The notes beneath the pieces are model-generated. The model was given only the letters and a program-made list of their open reading frames with translations, had not been told where the DNA came from and did not search any database. A DNA stretch of 64,000 bases from Halomonas sp. A11-A (GTDB lineage Bacteria > Pseudomonadota > Gammaproteobacteria > Pseudomonadales > Halomonadaceae), in NCBI RefSeq assembly GCF_003182195.1, contig NZ_QGTM01000012.1, forward strand, positions 1 to 64,000, read 5' to 3'. Positions 54,271 through 63,950 of this stretch are shown here, in pieces. Position 1 is the stretch's first letter, and each line of letters starts with the position of its first letter. The position numbers and the translations under genes were made by a program.

Positions 54271-56361
54271 ATGAAAGCACAGCCGCCGCATCGCCCCGAC
54301 AGCCCGGCCGCCGACTCCCCGGTGGCCCGCTTCCGTCGCCCGGAGGACCCCGAGTGGCACTGGCTGGAGAACCGCGAGGATCCGGCGGTCGCCGATTTCC
54401 TCGAGGCGGCCAACGCCGAGTGTGCCGCCTGGTTTGCCCCCCTGGATAGCCTGGTGGAGCGGCTCTACCACGGCCACCTGGCCCGCCGCGAGCTGGCCGT
54501 GCACGGCCTGCGCTCCCCGCTGGACCACTACACCTACTGGAGCGAGACCGCCGCCGAGGCCGACTACCCGGTATGGTGGCGCCACCCCAACGGCAAGCCG
54601 GACCGTGCCGCACCCTTCCTGGATCTCGAGGCCCGCGCCGCCGACCACGACTTCCTGGAGCTCGGCGACATGGCCCTCTCTCCCGACGAGCGCTGGCTCG
54701 CCTGGACCGAGGACACCACCGGGGACGAGATGTTCGACCTCTTCCTGGCTCGGCTCCCCGATGGCGAGCCGGTGCGCCTGCTGGAGGGCATCGGCCCCGA
54801 GCTCACCTGGGCCGAGGACAACGCCACCCTGTTCTTCACCCGCTACGATGCCACCCAGCGCCCCGAGAGCGTCTGGCGCCTGGCGCTGGCCGAGGGCGTG
54901 GCGAGTGAGCCTGCGCTGGTGCTGCGCGAGGAGGATCCGGAGTTCTGGCTGGGGCTCGGCAAGACCCGCTCACGGGAGTGGCTGGTGCTGGAAAGCGCCT
55001 CCAAGGACACCAGCGAGTGCCACCTGATCCCGGCCCGGGCACCGGCCACGCCGCCCCGCTGCTTCCGTCCCCGGGAGAGCGGCGTGGAGCTCGCCCTGGA
55101 CCATCGCCCCGGCCACTTCTACCTGCTCCACAACCGCGGCGCGACCCACTTTTGCCTCGATGTGATCGAGGAGGCACGGCTTGAGCGGAGCGCGGATGCC
55201 GACGCCTGGCAGCCGCTGGTGCCCCACCGGGACAACGATACCCTGGAGGGGGTCGACGCCTTCGCCTGGGGGCTGGTGCTCACCGAGCGCGACCATGAGG
55301 AGGCCCAGGTCAGGCTCAGGGTCCTGGAGCTCGATGCCGAGCATGGCGTCACCCGGGACGAGCGCCTGCCGCTGCCGGAGACGCCCTGCAGCCTGGCCCT
55401 GGGCGATGCACCCCACTTTGACCAGCGCCGCCTGCGCCTGCGCGAGGAGTCCTTCGTGCTGCCGGTGAGCTGGATCGAGCACGACCTGGACAGCGGCGAG
55501 CGCACCCTGATCAAGCAGCAGCCGATCCATGGCGACCTCAGGCCCGAGCAGCTCGCCTGCGAGCGGCTCTGGGCCACCGCCCACGACGGCGAGCGCATCC
55601 CGGTCTCGGTCGTGATGCGAGCCGATCTCGTCGGCCATCCCCTGCCCACCCTGCTCTACGGCTACGGTGCCTACGGCGAGGTGCTCGACCCCTGGTTCTC
55701 GGTGGCGCGCCTGGAGCTGCTGGCCCGGGGCGCGGCCTTCGCCGTGGCCCACGTGCGCGGCGGCGGCGACCGCGGCGAGCCCTGGTACCTGGCCGGCAAG
55801 CTGGAGCACAAGGCCAACAGCTTCCGCGACTTCCTGGCCGCCCGGGAGTGTCTGGTGGAGCACGGCATCAGCGACGGCGAGCGCATCGCCGCCTATGGCG
55901 CCAGCGCCGGCGGGCTGCTGGTGGGCGCCAGCCTCAATCTGGACCCGGAGGCCTTCTGCGCCGCAGTGCTCGACGTCCCCTTCGTGGACGTGCTGCGCAC
56001 CATGGAGAACCCCGACCTGCCGCTGACCACCGCCGAATACACCGAGTGGGGCAATCCCGACGAGCCCGACGCCCGCAAGCGCATCCGCGCCTACTCGCCC
56101 CTGGACAACCTGGCCAAGGCCCCCTACCCGACCCTGTTCCTGCAGGGCAGCTGGCACGACACCCGGGTCCCCTACTGGGAGCCCGCCAAGCTCTACGCCC
56201 GGCTGACCGAGCTCGACTCGGCCCGGGGGCCGCTGCTGCTGCGCACCGACATGGCCGCCGGCCACGGCGGCGCCTCGGGGCGTTTCAAGGCGTGGCACGA
56301 CGGCGCCCGCCAGGACGCCTTTATCCTCTGGGCACTGGGGGTGGAAAACCGCGAGGCCTAG
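54271..56361 (+). CDS. ptrB: Oligopeptidase B (S9A prolyl oligopeptidase family)
   Basis: 696 residues, the usual length. An N-terminal beta-propeller (about 70-400) gates a C-terminal alpha/beta hydrolase. The catalytic serine is in YGASAGGLL, the histidine in GHGGASGRF, and the ENPDLPLTTAEYTEWGNP region matches oligopeptidase B. It cleaves small peptides after basic residues in the cytoplasm. The ribosome site is weak. Single-gene unit, convergent with ycgN. Confidence 0.92.
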   Translation: MKAQPPHRPDSPAADSPVARFRRPEDPEWHWLENREDPAVADFLEAANAECAAWFAPLDSLVERLYHGHLARRELAVHGLRSPLDHYTYWSETAAEADYPVWWRHPNGKPDRAAPFLDLEARAADHDFLELGDMALSPDERWLAWTEDTTGDEMFDLFLARLPDGEPVRLLEGIGPELTWAEDNATLFFTRYDATQRPESVWRLALAEGVASEPALVLREEDPEFWLGLGKTRSREWLVLESASKDTSECHLIPARAPATPPRCFRPRESGVELALDHRPGHFYLLHNRGATHFCLDVIEEARLERSADADAWQPLVPHRDNDTLEGVDAFAWGLVLTERDHEEAQVRLRVLELDAEHGVTRDERLPLPETPCSLALGDAPHFDQRRLRLREESFVLPVSWIEHDLDSGERTLIKQQPIHGDLRPEQLACERLWATAHDGERIPVSVVMRADLVGHPLPTLLYGYGAYGEVLDPWFSVARLELLARGAAFAVAHVRGGGDRGEPWYLAGKLEHKANSFRDFLAARECLVEHGISDGERIAAYGASAGGLLVGASLNLDPEAFCAAVLDVPFVDVLRTMENPDLPLTTAEYTEWGNPDEPDARKRIRAYSPLDNLAKAPYPTLFLQGSWHDTRVPYWEPAKLYARLTELDSARGPLLLRTDMAAGHGGASGRFKAWHDGARQDAFILWALGVENREA

Positions 56362-56384
56362 CCCTTCCCCCGGGGAGGGCCCCG

Positions 56385-56834
56385 TCAATCGATGGGAATC
56401 ACCGCGATGATATGGTCCTCGTACTGCTCCTCGGGGACCCCGCGGCTGGTGACCGCGAAGCTGCGCACGCTGACTCCCTTGCGGTGGACCCGCTCCGGGT
56501 CCCCGGAGAGCAGCGGGTGCCAGCGGGCCAGCTTGCGCCCTTCTGCCACCCGGCGGTAGGCGCAGGAGTGGGGCAGCCAGCGGAACTGGTCGATCAGTTC
56601 CGGTGTGAGCCGGGTGCACTCCGGCACACGCTGAAGGCGGTTCTCGTAGTCGCTGCAGCGACAGCTGTGGAGATCCAGGAGCTCGCAGGCCAGATTGAGC
56701 ACCGCCAGCTCGCCGCTCTCGTCATCCTGGAACTTCAGCAGGCAGCACTGGCCGCAGCCGTCGCACAGCGCCTCCCACTCCTCGGCGGTGAGCTCCTCGA
56801 GGGGGTACTGCTCCCAGAAACGCTCACGCATCAA
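56385..56834 (-). CDS. ycgN: YcgN-family cysteine cluster protein
   Basis: 149 residues. The conserved cluster CDGCGQCC near residue 27 and later cysteines (HSCRCSDYENR, HSCAYR) fit a metal or Fe-S binding site of the UPF0260 family. Biochemical role is unknown. The start overlaps the ycgL stop by 4 bases. Confidence 0.92.
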   Translation of the reverse strand: MMRERFWEQYPLEELTAEEWEALCDGCGQCCLLKFQDDESGELAVLNLACELLDLHSCRCSDYENRLQRVPECTRLTPELIDQFRWLPHSCAYRRVAEGRKLARWHPLLSGDPERVHRKGVSVRSFAVTSRGVPEEQYEDHIIAVIPID

Positions 56835-57142
56835 TAACGCGCCTCGGTGGGGGTGCGGTAGAGATCGAGGAGGTACTCCTCCTTGGCGGGGGGCATCTGA
56901 AGGTAGAAGCCCTTCTCGCGGATCGCTGCCATCACGTCGGCGGCCTGGGCGCGGCCCAGGCGCTTGTCGGCGGTGAGGATCAGGGTCATCGACGGCACCG
57001 GCTTGCCGAAGCGTTCGAGCAGCGGCTCGGGCACCCGGGACACCCCCTCGCGCTTGTCTACGTAGAGATACATCTCGTCAATGCGGGGGCTCTTGAAGAC
57101 CTCGCATAGCAGCTTGTCGCCGCGCATCCGATCGTCATTCAT
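56831..57142 (-). CDS. ycgL: YcgL-domain protein
   Basis: 103 residues. YcgL family: CEVFKSPRIDEMYLYVDKREG near the start and MTLILTADKRLGRAQAADVM. Function is unknown. It overlaps rnd upstream and ycgN downstream by 4 bases each, a conserved arrangement in gammaproteobacteria. Confidence 0.92.
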   Translation of the reverse strand: MNDDRMRGDKLLCEVFKSPRIDEMYLYVDKREGVSRVPEPLLERFGKPVPSMTLILTADKRLGRAQAADVMAAIREKGFYLQMPPAKEEYLLDLYRTPTEARY

Positions 57143-58266
57143 CGGGGCTGTTCCTCCAGGGCCCGGATCAGGCCCGCGTTGAGTCGCTCGCCGCGCCAGC
57201 CCGAGGGCAGCGGCAACGGTTCATGTTCCAGATGGGCGATAACCAGGGCCTCCAGGTCCCGGCGGCGCAGCAGCACCTCCGGCGCCAGGCCTTGGGCCTC
57301 GGCCTCGGCGTTGACCACCTTCTTGAGCGCCTTGAGCACCCGCTTGAACTCCGGCGCCATGGGGGACGGCTGTGCCGGCGGCAGCGCAGCGGCGTCCAGG
57401 TGACGCGCCTCGGCCACCAGCGCCAGCAAGGTATCGCCGTCACGCTTGATCAGGCTCGGCTTGACGCCCTCGATGCGGGCCAGCTCGAAGCGGTTCTCGG
57501 GCAGCGCCTCGGCGATGGCATAGAGCACCCGGTCGTGGACCAGCCAGCCCCGCGGCAGGTTGCGCTCACGGGTCTCCCCTTCCCGCCAGGTGGTCAGGCG
57601 GCGGTAGGCCTCGACCTGGCGCGGGGTCAGGCGCCACAGCTGGCGCTGGCGCAGGTACCACTGGGCGTCGGACTCGCCGTTGCGCCCCGCCTGCTCCACC
57701 AGTTCGGCGCAGTCCGCCATGAGCCAGGCCAGGCGGCCGTGGCGCTCCAGCGACTCGCGCTGCTGGTGCCACACCTCGACCAGGTAGATCACGTCCAGGG
57801 CCGCGTAGGCCTGCTGGGTCTCGGAGAGCGGGCGCTTGAGCCAGTCGGAGCGGGTCTCGTCCTTGGGCAGGGTGTGGCCGGTCCAGTGCTCGACGAGCTT
57901 CTGGTAGCCCATGCCCGGGTTCTCGCCCAGCAGGCCCTGGGCCAGCTGGGTGTCGACCAGCGGCGAGGGCGTGACGCCGGCCCAGCCGGCGAAGACCTCG
58001 AGGTCCTCGCTGGCGGCGTGGAGCAGCTTCAGCGGCCCCTCGGCCAGCAGCCGGCGGAAGGCGTCGGTGCAGGCCACCGCCTGGGGATCGACCAGCCAGG
58101 CCGGGCCGCCGGTGGAGAACTGGATCAGCGCCGGCACCGGATAAAAGGTGTTCTCGCGGAAGAACTCGGTGTCCAGCGCGATCACATCGGCGTCGGCCAC
58201 CTCGGCGCAGGCGGCGTCCAGGGCCTCGGGGGTATCGATCCAGCGTATTTCGGGGGTCAGGGGCAT
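57139..58266 (-). CDS. rnd: Ribonuclease D
   Basis: 375 residues. DEDD exonuclease: D32 and E34 in ALDTEFFRENTFYP, later aspartate in AALDVIYLVEVW, and the HRDC domain (about 210-290). It trims tRNA and other small RNA 3' ends. It is first in the rnd-ycgL-ycgN operon. Confidence 0.94.
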   Translation of the reverse strand: MPLTPEIRWIDTPEALDAACAEVADADVIALDTEFFRENTFYPVPALIQFSTGGPAWLVDPQAVACTDAFRRLLAEGPLKLLHAASEDLEVFAGWAGVTPSPLVDTQLAQGLLGENPGMGYQKLVEHWTGHTLPKDETRSDWLKRPLSETQQAYAALDVIYLVEVWHQQRESLERHGRLAWLMADCAELVEQAGRNGESDAQWYLRQRQLWRLTPRQVEAYRRLTTWREGETRERNLPRGWLVHDRVLYAIAEALPENRFELARIEGVKPSLIKRDGDTLLALVAEARHLDAAALPPAQPSPMAPEFKRVLKALKKVVNAEAEAQGLAPEVLLRRRDLEALVIAHLEHEPLPLPSGWRGERLNAGLIRALEEQPR

Positions 58267-58320
58267 GGGGGTTCCGGCAGGTCGGGAAGCATCAGGGTCG
58301 GGAAACGTCGGGCAACGGGG

Positions 58321-58926
58321 TCAGTCGCCCGAGAACGGCAGGCGGCCGTTGAAGGCGCGGCTCAGGGTGCCGCCATCCACGTATTCGAGCTCACCGCCCA
58401 TGGGCACGCCATAGGCGAGGCGCGACAGGCGGATGCCGTGGGGCGCGAGCTGGGCGGCGATGTAATGGGCGGTGGCCTCGCCCTCTACGGTGGGGTTGGT
58501 GGCGAGAATCATCTCCTCGATGCCTCCCTCGGCCACCAGCGCCTCGAGCTGGTCGAGGCCGATGTCATCGGGGCCGATGCCGTCCAGCGGGGAGAGGTGG
58601 CCGTGCAGCACGAAGTAGCGCCCGCGATAGCCCCCCGCCTCCTCGATGGCGAGCTGGTCGGCGGGGGACTCCACGACGCAGAGCAGGGTGTCGTCGCGCC
58701 GCGCGCTCTCGCACAGCGCACAGATCTCCTCCTCGGTGAGGGTGCGGCAGCGCCGGCAGTAGCCGACTCGCTCCAGCGCCTCATCGAGCACGCCGACCAG
58801 GCGACGGCCGCCATCGCGGTCGCGCTCGAGCAGGTGCATGGCCATGCGCTGGGCGGTCTTGGGCCCGACGCCGGGCAGCACCCGCAGCGACTCCATCAAT
58901 TTCTCGACGAGGGGGGAGAAGCTCAT
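58321..58926 (-). CDS. recR: Recombination protein RecR
   Basis: 201 residues from ATG 58926. Helix-hairpin-helix [18 protein letters not shown]4 zinc finger (C57, C60, C69, C72) and a Toprim domain with [15 protein letters not shown]. It works with RecF/RecO in RecA loading at gaps. An upstream in-frame ATG (58983) lies in the repeat element region and is rejected. It follows ybaB as usual. Confidence 0.95.
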   Translation of the reverse strand: MSFSPLVEKLMESLRVLPGVGPKTAQRMAMHLLERDRDGGRRLVGVLDEALERVGYCRRCRTLTEEEICALCESARRDDTLLCVVESPADQLAIEEAGGYRGRYFVLHGHLSPLDGIGPDDIGLDQLEALVAEGGIEEMILATNPTVEGEATAHYIAAQLAPHGIRLSRLAYGVPMGGELEYVDGGTLSRAFNGRLPFSGD

Positions 58927-58981
58927 AAAAGGTCTCTCACTGGCACGAGCTGAAACGAGGCGAGCGAAGATCAGGCAAGGC

Positions 58982-59039
58982 AAAAGTCCCCGAGAGCGCG
59001 GAGTTTACACGGAGTAAATGAGCACTCGAGAGGACTTTT
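58982..59039. repeat. Long inverted repeat between ybaB and recR
   Basis: AAAAGTCC (58982-58989) and GGACTTTT (59032-59039) form perfect outer arms, with CGAG/CTCG and TTTAC/GTAAA pairs inside. Ending with A- and T-runs on both strands it could act as a terminator either way, but between two co-oriented genes it may instead be an mRNA processing or dispersed element. Confidence 0.55.
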
Positions 59040-59076
59040 AACGCAGCATGATCGAGCGCAGGCCGTTTAAGCCGTG

Positions 59077-59403
59077 TCAGAACGGCATCTTGAAGCCCGG
59101 CGGCAAGTTCATGCCCGAGGTGATCTCTTCCATCCTGGCCTTGGAGTTGGCCTCGACCTTGCGCACGGCGTCGTTGACCGCGGCGGCCAGCAGATCCTCG
59201 AGCAGTTCCTTGTCCTCCTCCATGACGCTGGGGTCGATGTCGACCTTGCTGACGTCATGGCGGCCGTTCATGGTGATCTTGACCATGCCCGCGCCCGCCT
59301 CGCCCTGCACCTCGGCACGGGCGATCTCCTCCTGGACGCGCTGCATCTTCTCCTGCATCTCCTGGGCCTGCTTCATGATGTTGCCCATTCCACCCTTGAA
59401 CAT
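59077..59403 (-). CDS. ybaB: YbaB/EbfC nucleoid-associated protein
   Basis: 108 residues. Family pattern: [22 protein letters not shown] helical start, [19 protein letters not shown] strand region and [15 protein letters not shown]. It forms a DNA-binding dimer. It lies between dnaX and recR, the conserved order. An 18-bp tandem repeat sits just upstream of its start. Confidence 0.95.
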   Translation of the reverse strand: MFKGGMGNIMKQAQEMQEKMQRVQEEIARAEVQGEAGAGMVKITMNGRHDVSKVDIDPSVMEEDKELLEDLLAAAVNDAVRKVEANSKARMEEITSGMNLPPGFKMPF

Positions 59404-59417
59404 GGTGAGTCCTCTCT

Positions 59418-59489
59418 GTGGTGATGTGATGGATCGTGGTGATGTGATGGATCGTGGTGATGTGATGGATCGTGGTGATGTGATGGATC
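59418..59489. repeat. Tandem repeat, four copies of 18 bp
   Basis: GTGGTGATGTGATGGATC is repeated four times without a change, followed by a partial copy from 59490. It occupies the gap between dnaX and ybaB, starting 15 bases before the ybaB start codon on the minus strand. A minisatellite that could vary in number and affect ybaB translation. Confidence 0.85.
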
Positions 59490-59519
59490 GTGGTTATGAC
59501 GCCGCGTCGAACGCGGCGT

Positions 59520-61484
59520 TCATGAGCCGGCCCGCGCTTCGGCCGGCTTGACCGTGGATTCGATCAGGCGGGCCCCGAAGGCCTGCTCGAGCTTCTGCAC
59601 GTTGGGGTCGCGCCTGAGCGCGGCCACCGCCTCGGCGTGGCGTTCGGCGGCCAGGCGCTCGGCCTGCAGGCGGGGCGTCTCGATCTGCTCGGGCAGCACC
59701 CCTTCCTCGACCACCAGGCGCCGCACCACGCCGTGCTCGGCCAGAGCCTGCTGCGTGCGCTCGATATGGATGTCGGCCCGCATGGCGGAGAGCGCCGGGT
59801 CGAGGCGCAGCCGGAGCACCTGGCCGTCATCGTGTTCCACCACGCAGTTGGCCACCAGGTTGCGGGTCAAGCCGACCAGCCCCAGGGACTCGAAGCAGGC
59901 CAGCCAGTCGGCGTGGCCGAAGAGGCCGGCCATGGCCGGTGCCGGCTCGGCGCGCGGGGGCTCTGGTTGAGGCTCTGGCTGGCGCTCGACCGCAGCCGGC
60001 TCGGCGGGGGGCGCCGGCGCCGGTTCGGGCGCCACGGCCTCCCGGGGCGGCTCGGGAGCGGGCCCCGCCGCTTGCTCGGCGGCGGGGGCAGGGGGCGCAG
60101 GGGCGGCCTCCTCCCAGGGCGGGGGCTCCGGGGTCGGCGGGGGCTCCGGGGTCGGCGCCGCCGCGGGGGCAGCCGGCGCCACCGGGGGCGGAGGCGCCGG
60201 TTCCGGCGGCTCTGCGGCAGCGGGCGCTTCACGCCTCTCTTCGGGCCGAACGCTCGCCTGGGCAGGAGAGGCCGGCGGCGGCGAAGGGGGCATGGCCGCG
60301 CCGGCCCCGGGACCCGCGGCTCCGCTGCCGCCCTCCCCCGCGCCGCGCAGCGGCAGCGGCGTCTTCGCCGGCGCCGGCACCCCCTGGGGGCGGAAGGCCA
60401 GCATGCGCAGCAGGGTCATCTCAAGCGCGGTGCGCAGATCCGGGGCGTGCTCCATGTCGCCTCGCCCCTGGATGCCGATCTGGTAGTAGAGCTGCACATC
60501 CTCGGCGGTGAAACGTGCGGCGAGGGCGAGCAGCGCCTCGCGGTCGCCGTGGGCGTTGTCCAGAGCGTCGGGCACCATCTGGGCGATGGCCAGCCGATGC
60601 AGCACCGCGGTGAGCTCGTCGAGCACGGCGGCGAAATCGGGGGCACGCTCGGCCAGCGCCGCCACCTCGGCCAGCACCCTGGCGGCATCCACCTCGGCCA
60701 GGGCCTCGACCAGCGCCAGCACATGGCGCTGGTCGAGGGTGCCGAGCATGGCCGCGACGTCGGCATGCTGCACTCGCCCCTGACCGAAGGCGATGGCCTG
60801 ATCGGTGAGGCTCATGGCGTCGCGCATGGAGCCCTCGGCGGCGCGGCCCAATAGCCACAGGGCGCTCTCCTCGAAGGGCACCGACTCGGCCTCGAGCACC
60901 TTGGCCAGGTGGCCGACGATGCGCTCGGGGGGCATGTGCTTGAGGGTGAACTGCAGGCAGCGCGACAGCACCGTGGCGGGCAGCTTCTGCGGGTCGGTGG
61001 TGGCCAGCAGGAACTTCACGTGGGGCGGCGGCTCTTCCAGGGTCTTGAGCAGCGCGTTGAAGCTGCTGGTGGAGAGCATGTGCACCTCATCGATGAGGTA
61101 GACCTTGTAGCGCCCCTGGGTCGGTGCGTACTGCACGTTGTCGAGCAGCTCGCGGGTGTCCTCCACCTTGGTGCGCGAGGCGGCGTCCACCTCGATCAGG
61201 TCGACGAAGCGCCCCTCGTCGATGGCCACGCAGCTGGCGCACTCGCCACAGGGGGTCGAGGTGATGCCCTCGTCGCCGTGCCCCCCGGCCGTGCAGTTGA
61301 GGCACTTGGCCAGGATTCTCGCCAGGGTGGTCTTGCCGACCCCACGGGTGCCGGTGAACAGGTAGGCGTGATGCAGCCGCCCCTGGTCGAGGGCGTTGAC
61401 CAGCGCACGCTGCACGTGCTCCTGGCCCACCAGTTCGTGAAAGGTACGCGGCCGCCACTTGCGGGCCAGAACCTGATAGCTCAT
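59520..61484 (-). CDS. dnaX: DNA polymerase III subunit tau/gamma
   Basis: 654 residues from ATG 61484 (MSYQVLARKWRP). AAA+ ATPase: P-loop GTRGVGKTT (45-53), zinc cysteines C61, C64, C79, C82 and C85, LIDEVHMLS, and SRC sensor (LSRCLQFTLK). A long Pro/Ala-rich linker (about 390-520) precedes the tau C-terminal domain. It is the clamp loader scaffold. I see no A-rich slippery heptamer for a gamma form. Confidence 0.96.
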   Translation of the reverse strand: MSYQVLARKWRPRTFHELVGQEHVQRALVNALDQGRLHHAYLFTGTRGVGKTTLARILAKCLNCTAGGHGDEGITSTPCGECASCVAIDEGRFVDLIEVDAASRTKVEDTRELLDNVQYAPTQGRYKVYLIDEVHMLSTSSFNALLKTLEEPPPHVKFLLATTDPQKLPATVLSRCLQFTLKHMPPERIVGHLAKVLEAESVPFEESALWLLGRAAEGSMRDAMSLTDQAIAFGQGRVQHADVAAMLGTLDQRHVLALVEALAEVDAARVLAEVAALAERAPDFAAVLDELTAVLHRLAIAQMVPDALDNAHGDREALLALAARFTAEDVQLYYQIGIQGRGDMEHAPDLRTALEMTLLRMLAFRPQGVPAPAKTPLPLRGAGEGGSGAAGPGAGAAMPPSPPPASPAQASVRPEERREAPAAAEPPEPAPPPPVAPAAPAAAPTPEPPPTPEPPPWEEAAPAPPAPAAEQAAGPAPEPPREAVAPEPAPAPPAEPAAVERQPEPQPEPPRAEPAPAMAGLFGHADWLACFESLGLVGLTRNLVANCVVEHDDGQVLRLRLDPALSAMRADIHIERTQQALAEHGVVRRLVVEEGVLPEQIETPRLQAERLAAERHAEAVAALRRDPNVQKLEQAFGARLIESTVKPAEARAGS

Positions 61485-61714
61485 GCAGCGCGGAATCCTT
61501 GCGGTGGTCGGATGTCGGCGAGGTGCCGGCGCCCGGAACATTGATCGGCGCCCGAAGCCCGACGGGAGCGTCCATTCTAGCGACTGGGGCCGGCCGCGGA
61601 AAGCAAGGCGACCCGTCTATCCCGGGAAGCGGACTGAGGCCTCTGCGCCGACCTCCGGCTGTGGTAGGCTCGGCCGGAATGACACCTAAGCGCGCCTCGA
61701 ACAGGGATGAGACC

Positions 61715-62683
61715 ATGAGCCGACAGCCTTCCGCACCGCCCCCGGTGGAGATTTCCTTCGAGCAGGTCGCCGCCGCCGCCGAGAACCTCGAGGGGCGCGG
61801 GGCAGAACCCACCCTGCAGCGGGTCTGGGAACACCTGGGCGCCGGCTCCCCCAACCGCATCCAGCGCCACCTGACCGCCTGGCGCGCCGCACGCCCGGCG
61901 CCGACGCCCCCCGCTGCCCGGCTGCCGGAGGCATTGATCGCGGCGCTGGAGGAGGAGCTCGCCCGCCACGCCGGCGACGCCCTCTCCCGGGGCGAGCAGC
62001 TAGCCGAGGAGGCCCGCGACGATGCCGCCACCCTGGCCAAGCTCGGCGAGGCCATGGAACGCCGCCTGGCCGAGATGGAAGCACGCATGGCCAGCGCCGA
62101 GAGCGCCGCGGAGCAGGCGCTCTCCCGTCGCAACGAGCTCCAGGCGGCGCTCGAGGAGCTGCGCGAGAACCTGGAGATCGAACAGCGCGAGGCCCGCACC
62201 CATCGCGAGGCACTGCTGCAGGCCCAACAGCAGGTGGAGATGCTGCGCGAACAGCTCGAGGAGGCCATCCAGGCCCGACTCGCCGCCGAGCGCCAGGCCC
62301 GCGACGCCGATGCCGAGCGCATCAAGGCGGAGCGCAGCCAGGCCGTGGCCGAGGCCCAGCGCGACAGCGCCCTAGCCCAGGTTCGCGAGAAGACCGAACA
62401 GCTCGCCGATCTCGCCAAGGAGCTGCAGGCCGAGCGCAGCCGCCAGCGCCAGGAGGTCGCCGAGATGCGCAATGAACAGAAGCAGCGCCTGGATGCCCTG
62501 GAGCGGGCCCGGCACGAGGCCCAGAAGCAGGCCCAGGAGGCGGCCCAGCGGGCCGCCAAGGCCGAGATCCGCGCCGAGGCACTGCAGGCCACCCAGGCCG
62601 CCCTCAAGTCACGCATGGATGCCATGCAGGTACAGCAGCGTCAGCGCAGCCTGCGCCCCCAGGGCGAGCGGGAGCGGGACTAG
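61715..62683 (+). CDS. KfrA-type DNA-binding coiled-coil protein
   Basis: 322 residues from ATG 61715. A KfrA-like N-terminal DNA-binding domain (about 10-65; ISFEQVAAAAENLEGRGAEP, QRVWEHLGAGSPNRIQRHL) is followed by a continuous coiled coil (about 75-305). KfrA proteins of plasmids bind their own promoter and aid segregation; chromosomal relatives are uncharacterised. Its end overlaps that of the convergent deacetylase gene by 4 bases. Confidence 0.82.
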   Translation: MSRQPSAPPPVEISFEQVAAAAENLEGRGAEPTLQRVWEHLGAGSPNRIQRHLTAWRAARPAPTPPAARLPEALIAALEEELARHAGDALSRGEQLAEEARDDAATLAKLGEAMERRLAEMEARMASAESAAEQALSRRNELQAALEELRENLEIEQREARTHREALLQAQQQVEMLREQLEEAIQARLAAERQARDADAERIKAERSQAVAEAQRDSALAQVREKTEQLADLAKELQAERSRQRQEVAEMRNEQKQRLDALERARHEAQKQAQEAAQRAAKAEIRAEALQATQAALKSRMDAMQVQQRQRSLRPQGERERD

Positions 62684-63711
62684 CCGCGCTCGAATCCGCT
62701 CAGCACCTTGGCGACATTGACGCCGATCTCCTCCACCGCATAGCCGCCCTCCAGCAGGAACACCGTCGGCAGTCCGAGACCGCCCAGCCGACGTCCGACC
62801 TCGAGGAAGTCATCGCTTTCCAGACGGAAGGCGCTGATCGGGTCGCCGGCGAAGGTATCCACCCCCAGCGAGACCACCAGGAGCTCGCAGCTCCCCTCTC
62901 GGATCCAGGCCAGGGCCTCGTCCAGCGCCGCCACCCAGCGCGTCAAGGTCGTGCCGGGCGGCAGGGGCAGGTTGAGGTTGCAGCCCTCCCCGGCCCCTTC
63001 CCCGCGCTCGTCGGCGTAGCCCAGGAAGTAGGGAAAGGTCACCGCCGGGTCGCCGTGGATCGAGGCCACCAGCACATCGTCCCGGGCGTAGAAGATCTGC
63101 TGGGTACCGTTACCGTGGTGGAAATCCACGTCGAGCACCGCCACTCGCCGGCGGCCGGCATCCAGCGCCCGCTGGGCGGCGATGGCGGCATTGTTGAAGA
63201 AGCAGTAGCCGCCGAACTGGTCGCTGGCGGCGTGGTGGCCCGGCGGGCGGCACAGCCCGAAGGCCGGCCTACCGGTTTCCAGCACGTGATCCACCGCCGA
63301 GACCGCGACGTCCTTGCTGGCCATGGCGGCCTCGAAGGTGCCGGCGCAGATCGAGGTCTCGCAGGCCAGGGCGTAGTAGCCCAGCCGGCCGGCCACGCTG
63401 TCGGGGATCCGGTCGCCGCGCAGGCTGCGCGCCGGCCAGATATTGGGAATCGCCTCGCCCGCGTGGCCAGCCGCCTGCCACTCTGTCCAGCAGTGCTCCA
63501 GGAAGGCGACATAGTCGCGATCATGCACCGCCAGCACCGGCGCCAGGCCATGGTCGTCCGGCGCGCACACCTCGCCGAGACCCCGCGCCTCGAGCCCCGC
63601 CAGCACCAGATCGACCCGCTCGGGGCATTCGAAGGGGGGCACCAGGGCGCCGTCGTGGAGCTCGGTCTGCGCCCGGCGCACCTTGGTGGTCTCGGAGTGA
63701 TAGAGTCGCAT
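62680..63711 (-). CDS. Histone deacetylase family, acetylpolyamine amidohydrolase-like
   Basis: 343 residues from ATG 63711 (GGAGGAT upstream). Zinc hydrolase motifs: RPPGHHA (H159, H160), DVDFHHGNGT (D196 and H198 as zinc ligands) and the third ligand in GVDTFAGDPI. The N-terminal insert, which in acetylpolyamine amidohydrolases forms the narrow active-site channel (region around LEHCWTEWQAAG), supports a polyamine substrate. It would release acetate from acetylated polyamines. Confidence 0.87.
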   Translation of the reverse strand: MRLYHSETTKVRRAQTELHDGALVPPFECPERVDLVLAGLEARGLGEVCAPDDHGLAPVLAVHDRDYVAFLEHCWTEWQAAGHAGEAIPNIWPARSLRGDRIPDSVAGRLGYYALACETSICAGTFEAAMASKDVAVSAVDHVLETGRPAFGLCRPPGHHAASDQFGGYCFFNNAAIAAQRALDAGRRRVAVLDVDFHHGNGTQQIFYARDDVLVASIHGDPAVTFPYFLGYADERGEGAGEGCNLNLPLPPGTTLTRWVAALDEALAWIREGSCELLVVSLGVDTFAGDPISAFRLESDDFLEVGRRLGGLGLPTVFLLEGGYAVEEIGVNVAKVLSGFERG

Positions 63712-63846
63712 GGGATCCTCCCGGAAACAGGGGGCAATGCCACCGCCAGGCGCGACGATGCCGCGCCCGGGCGGGACGCCCACAGTATCCGGAAAGCGCA
63801 CTGCAGAAGGAAGGCAGAACAGGAGAGACAGGCCAGAAATGGAGGC

Positions 63847-63950
63847 GGCCCCGACAGCCACATCCCGGCACACGCGACCACCACTACCGTTGCTCCCTTC
63901 CGGGCCTGGCGGGGTTTGCGGCTTAGCGTTGCGGGAGGACCGACGGGGCC
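63847..63950 (-). ncRNA. ffs: Signal recognition particle RNA, 4.5S
   Basis: The minus strand closely follows E. coli 4.5S RNA: CTCCCGCAACGCT, the conserved core GGCCCGGAAGGGAGCA, and GCGTGTGCCGGGATGTGGCTG. The 5' GGCCCCG pairs with the 3' CGGGGCC, giving about 104 nt in one long hairpin. It binds Ffh for membrane targeting. Ends are set by the closing stem and may be a few bases off. Confidence 0.95.

Noticed and set aside
59418..59489. CRISPR-like repeats
   Set aside because: Units are directly adjacent with no spacers and no cas genes are nearby; it is a simple tandem repeat.
59520..61484. Programmed frameshift in dnaX
   Set aside because: No A-rich slippery heptamer was found near the ATPase end; the G+C-rich Pro/Ala linker gives no clear signal.
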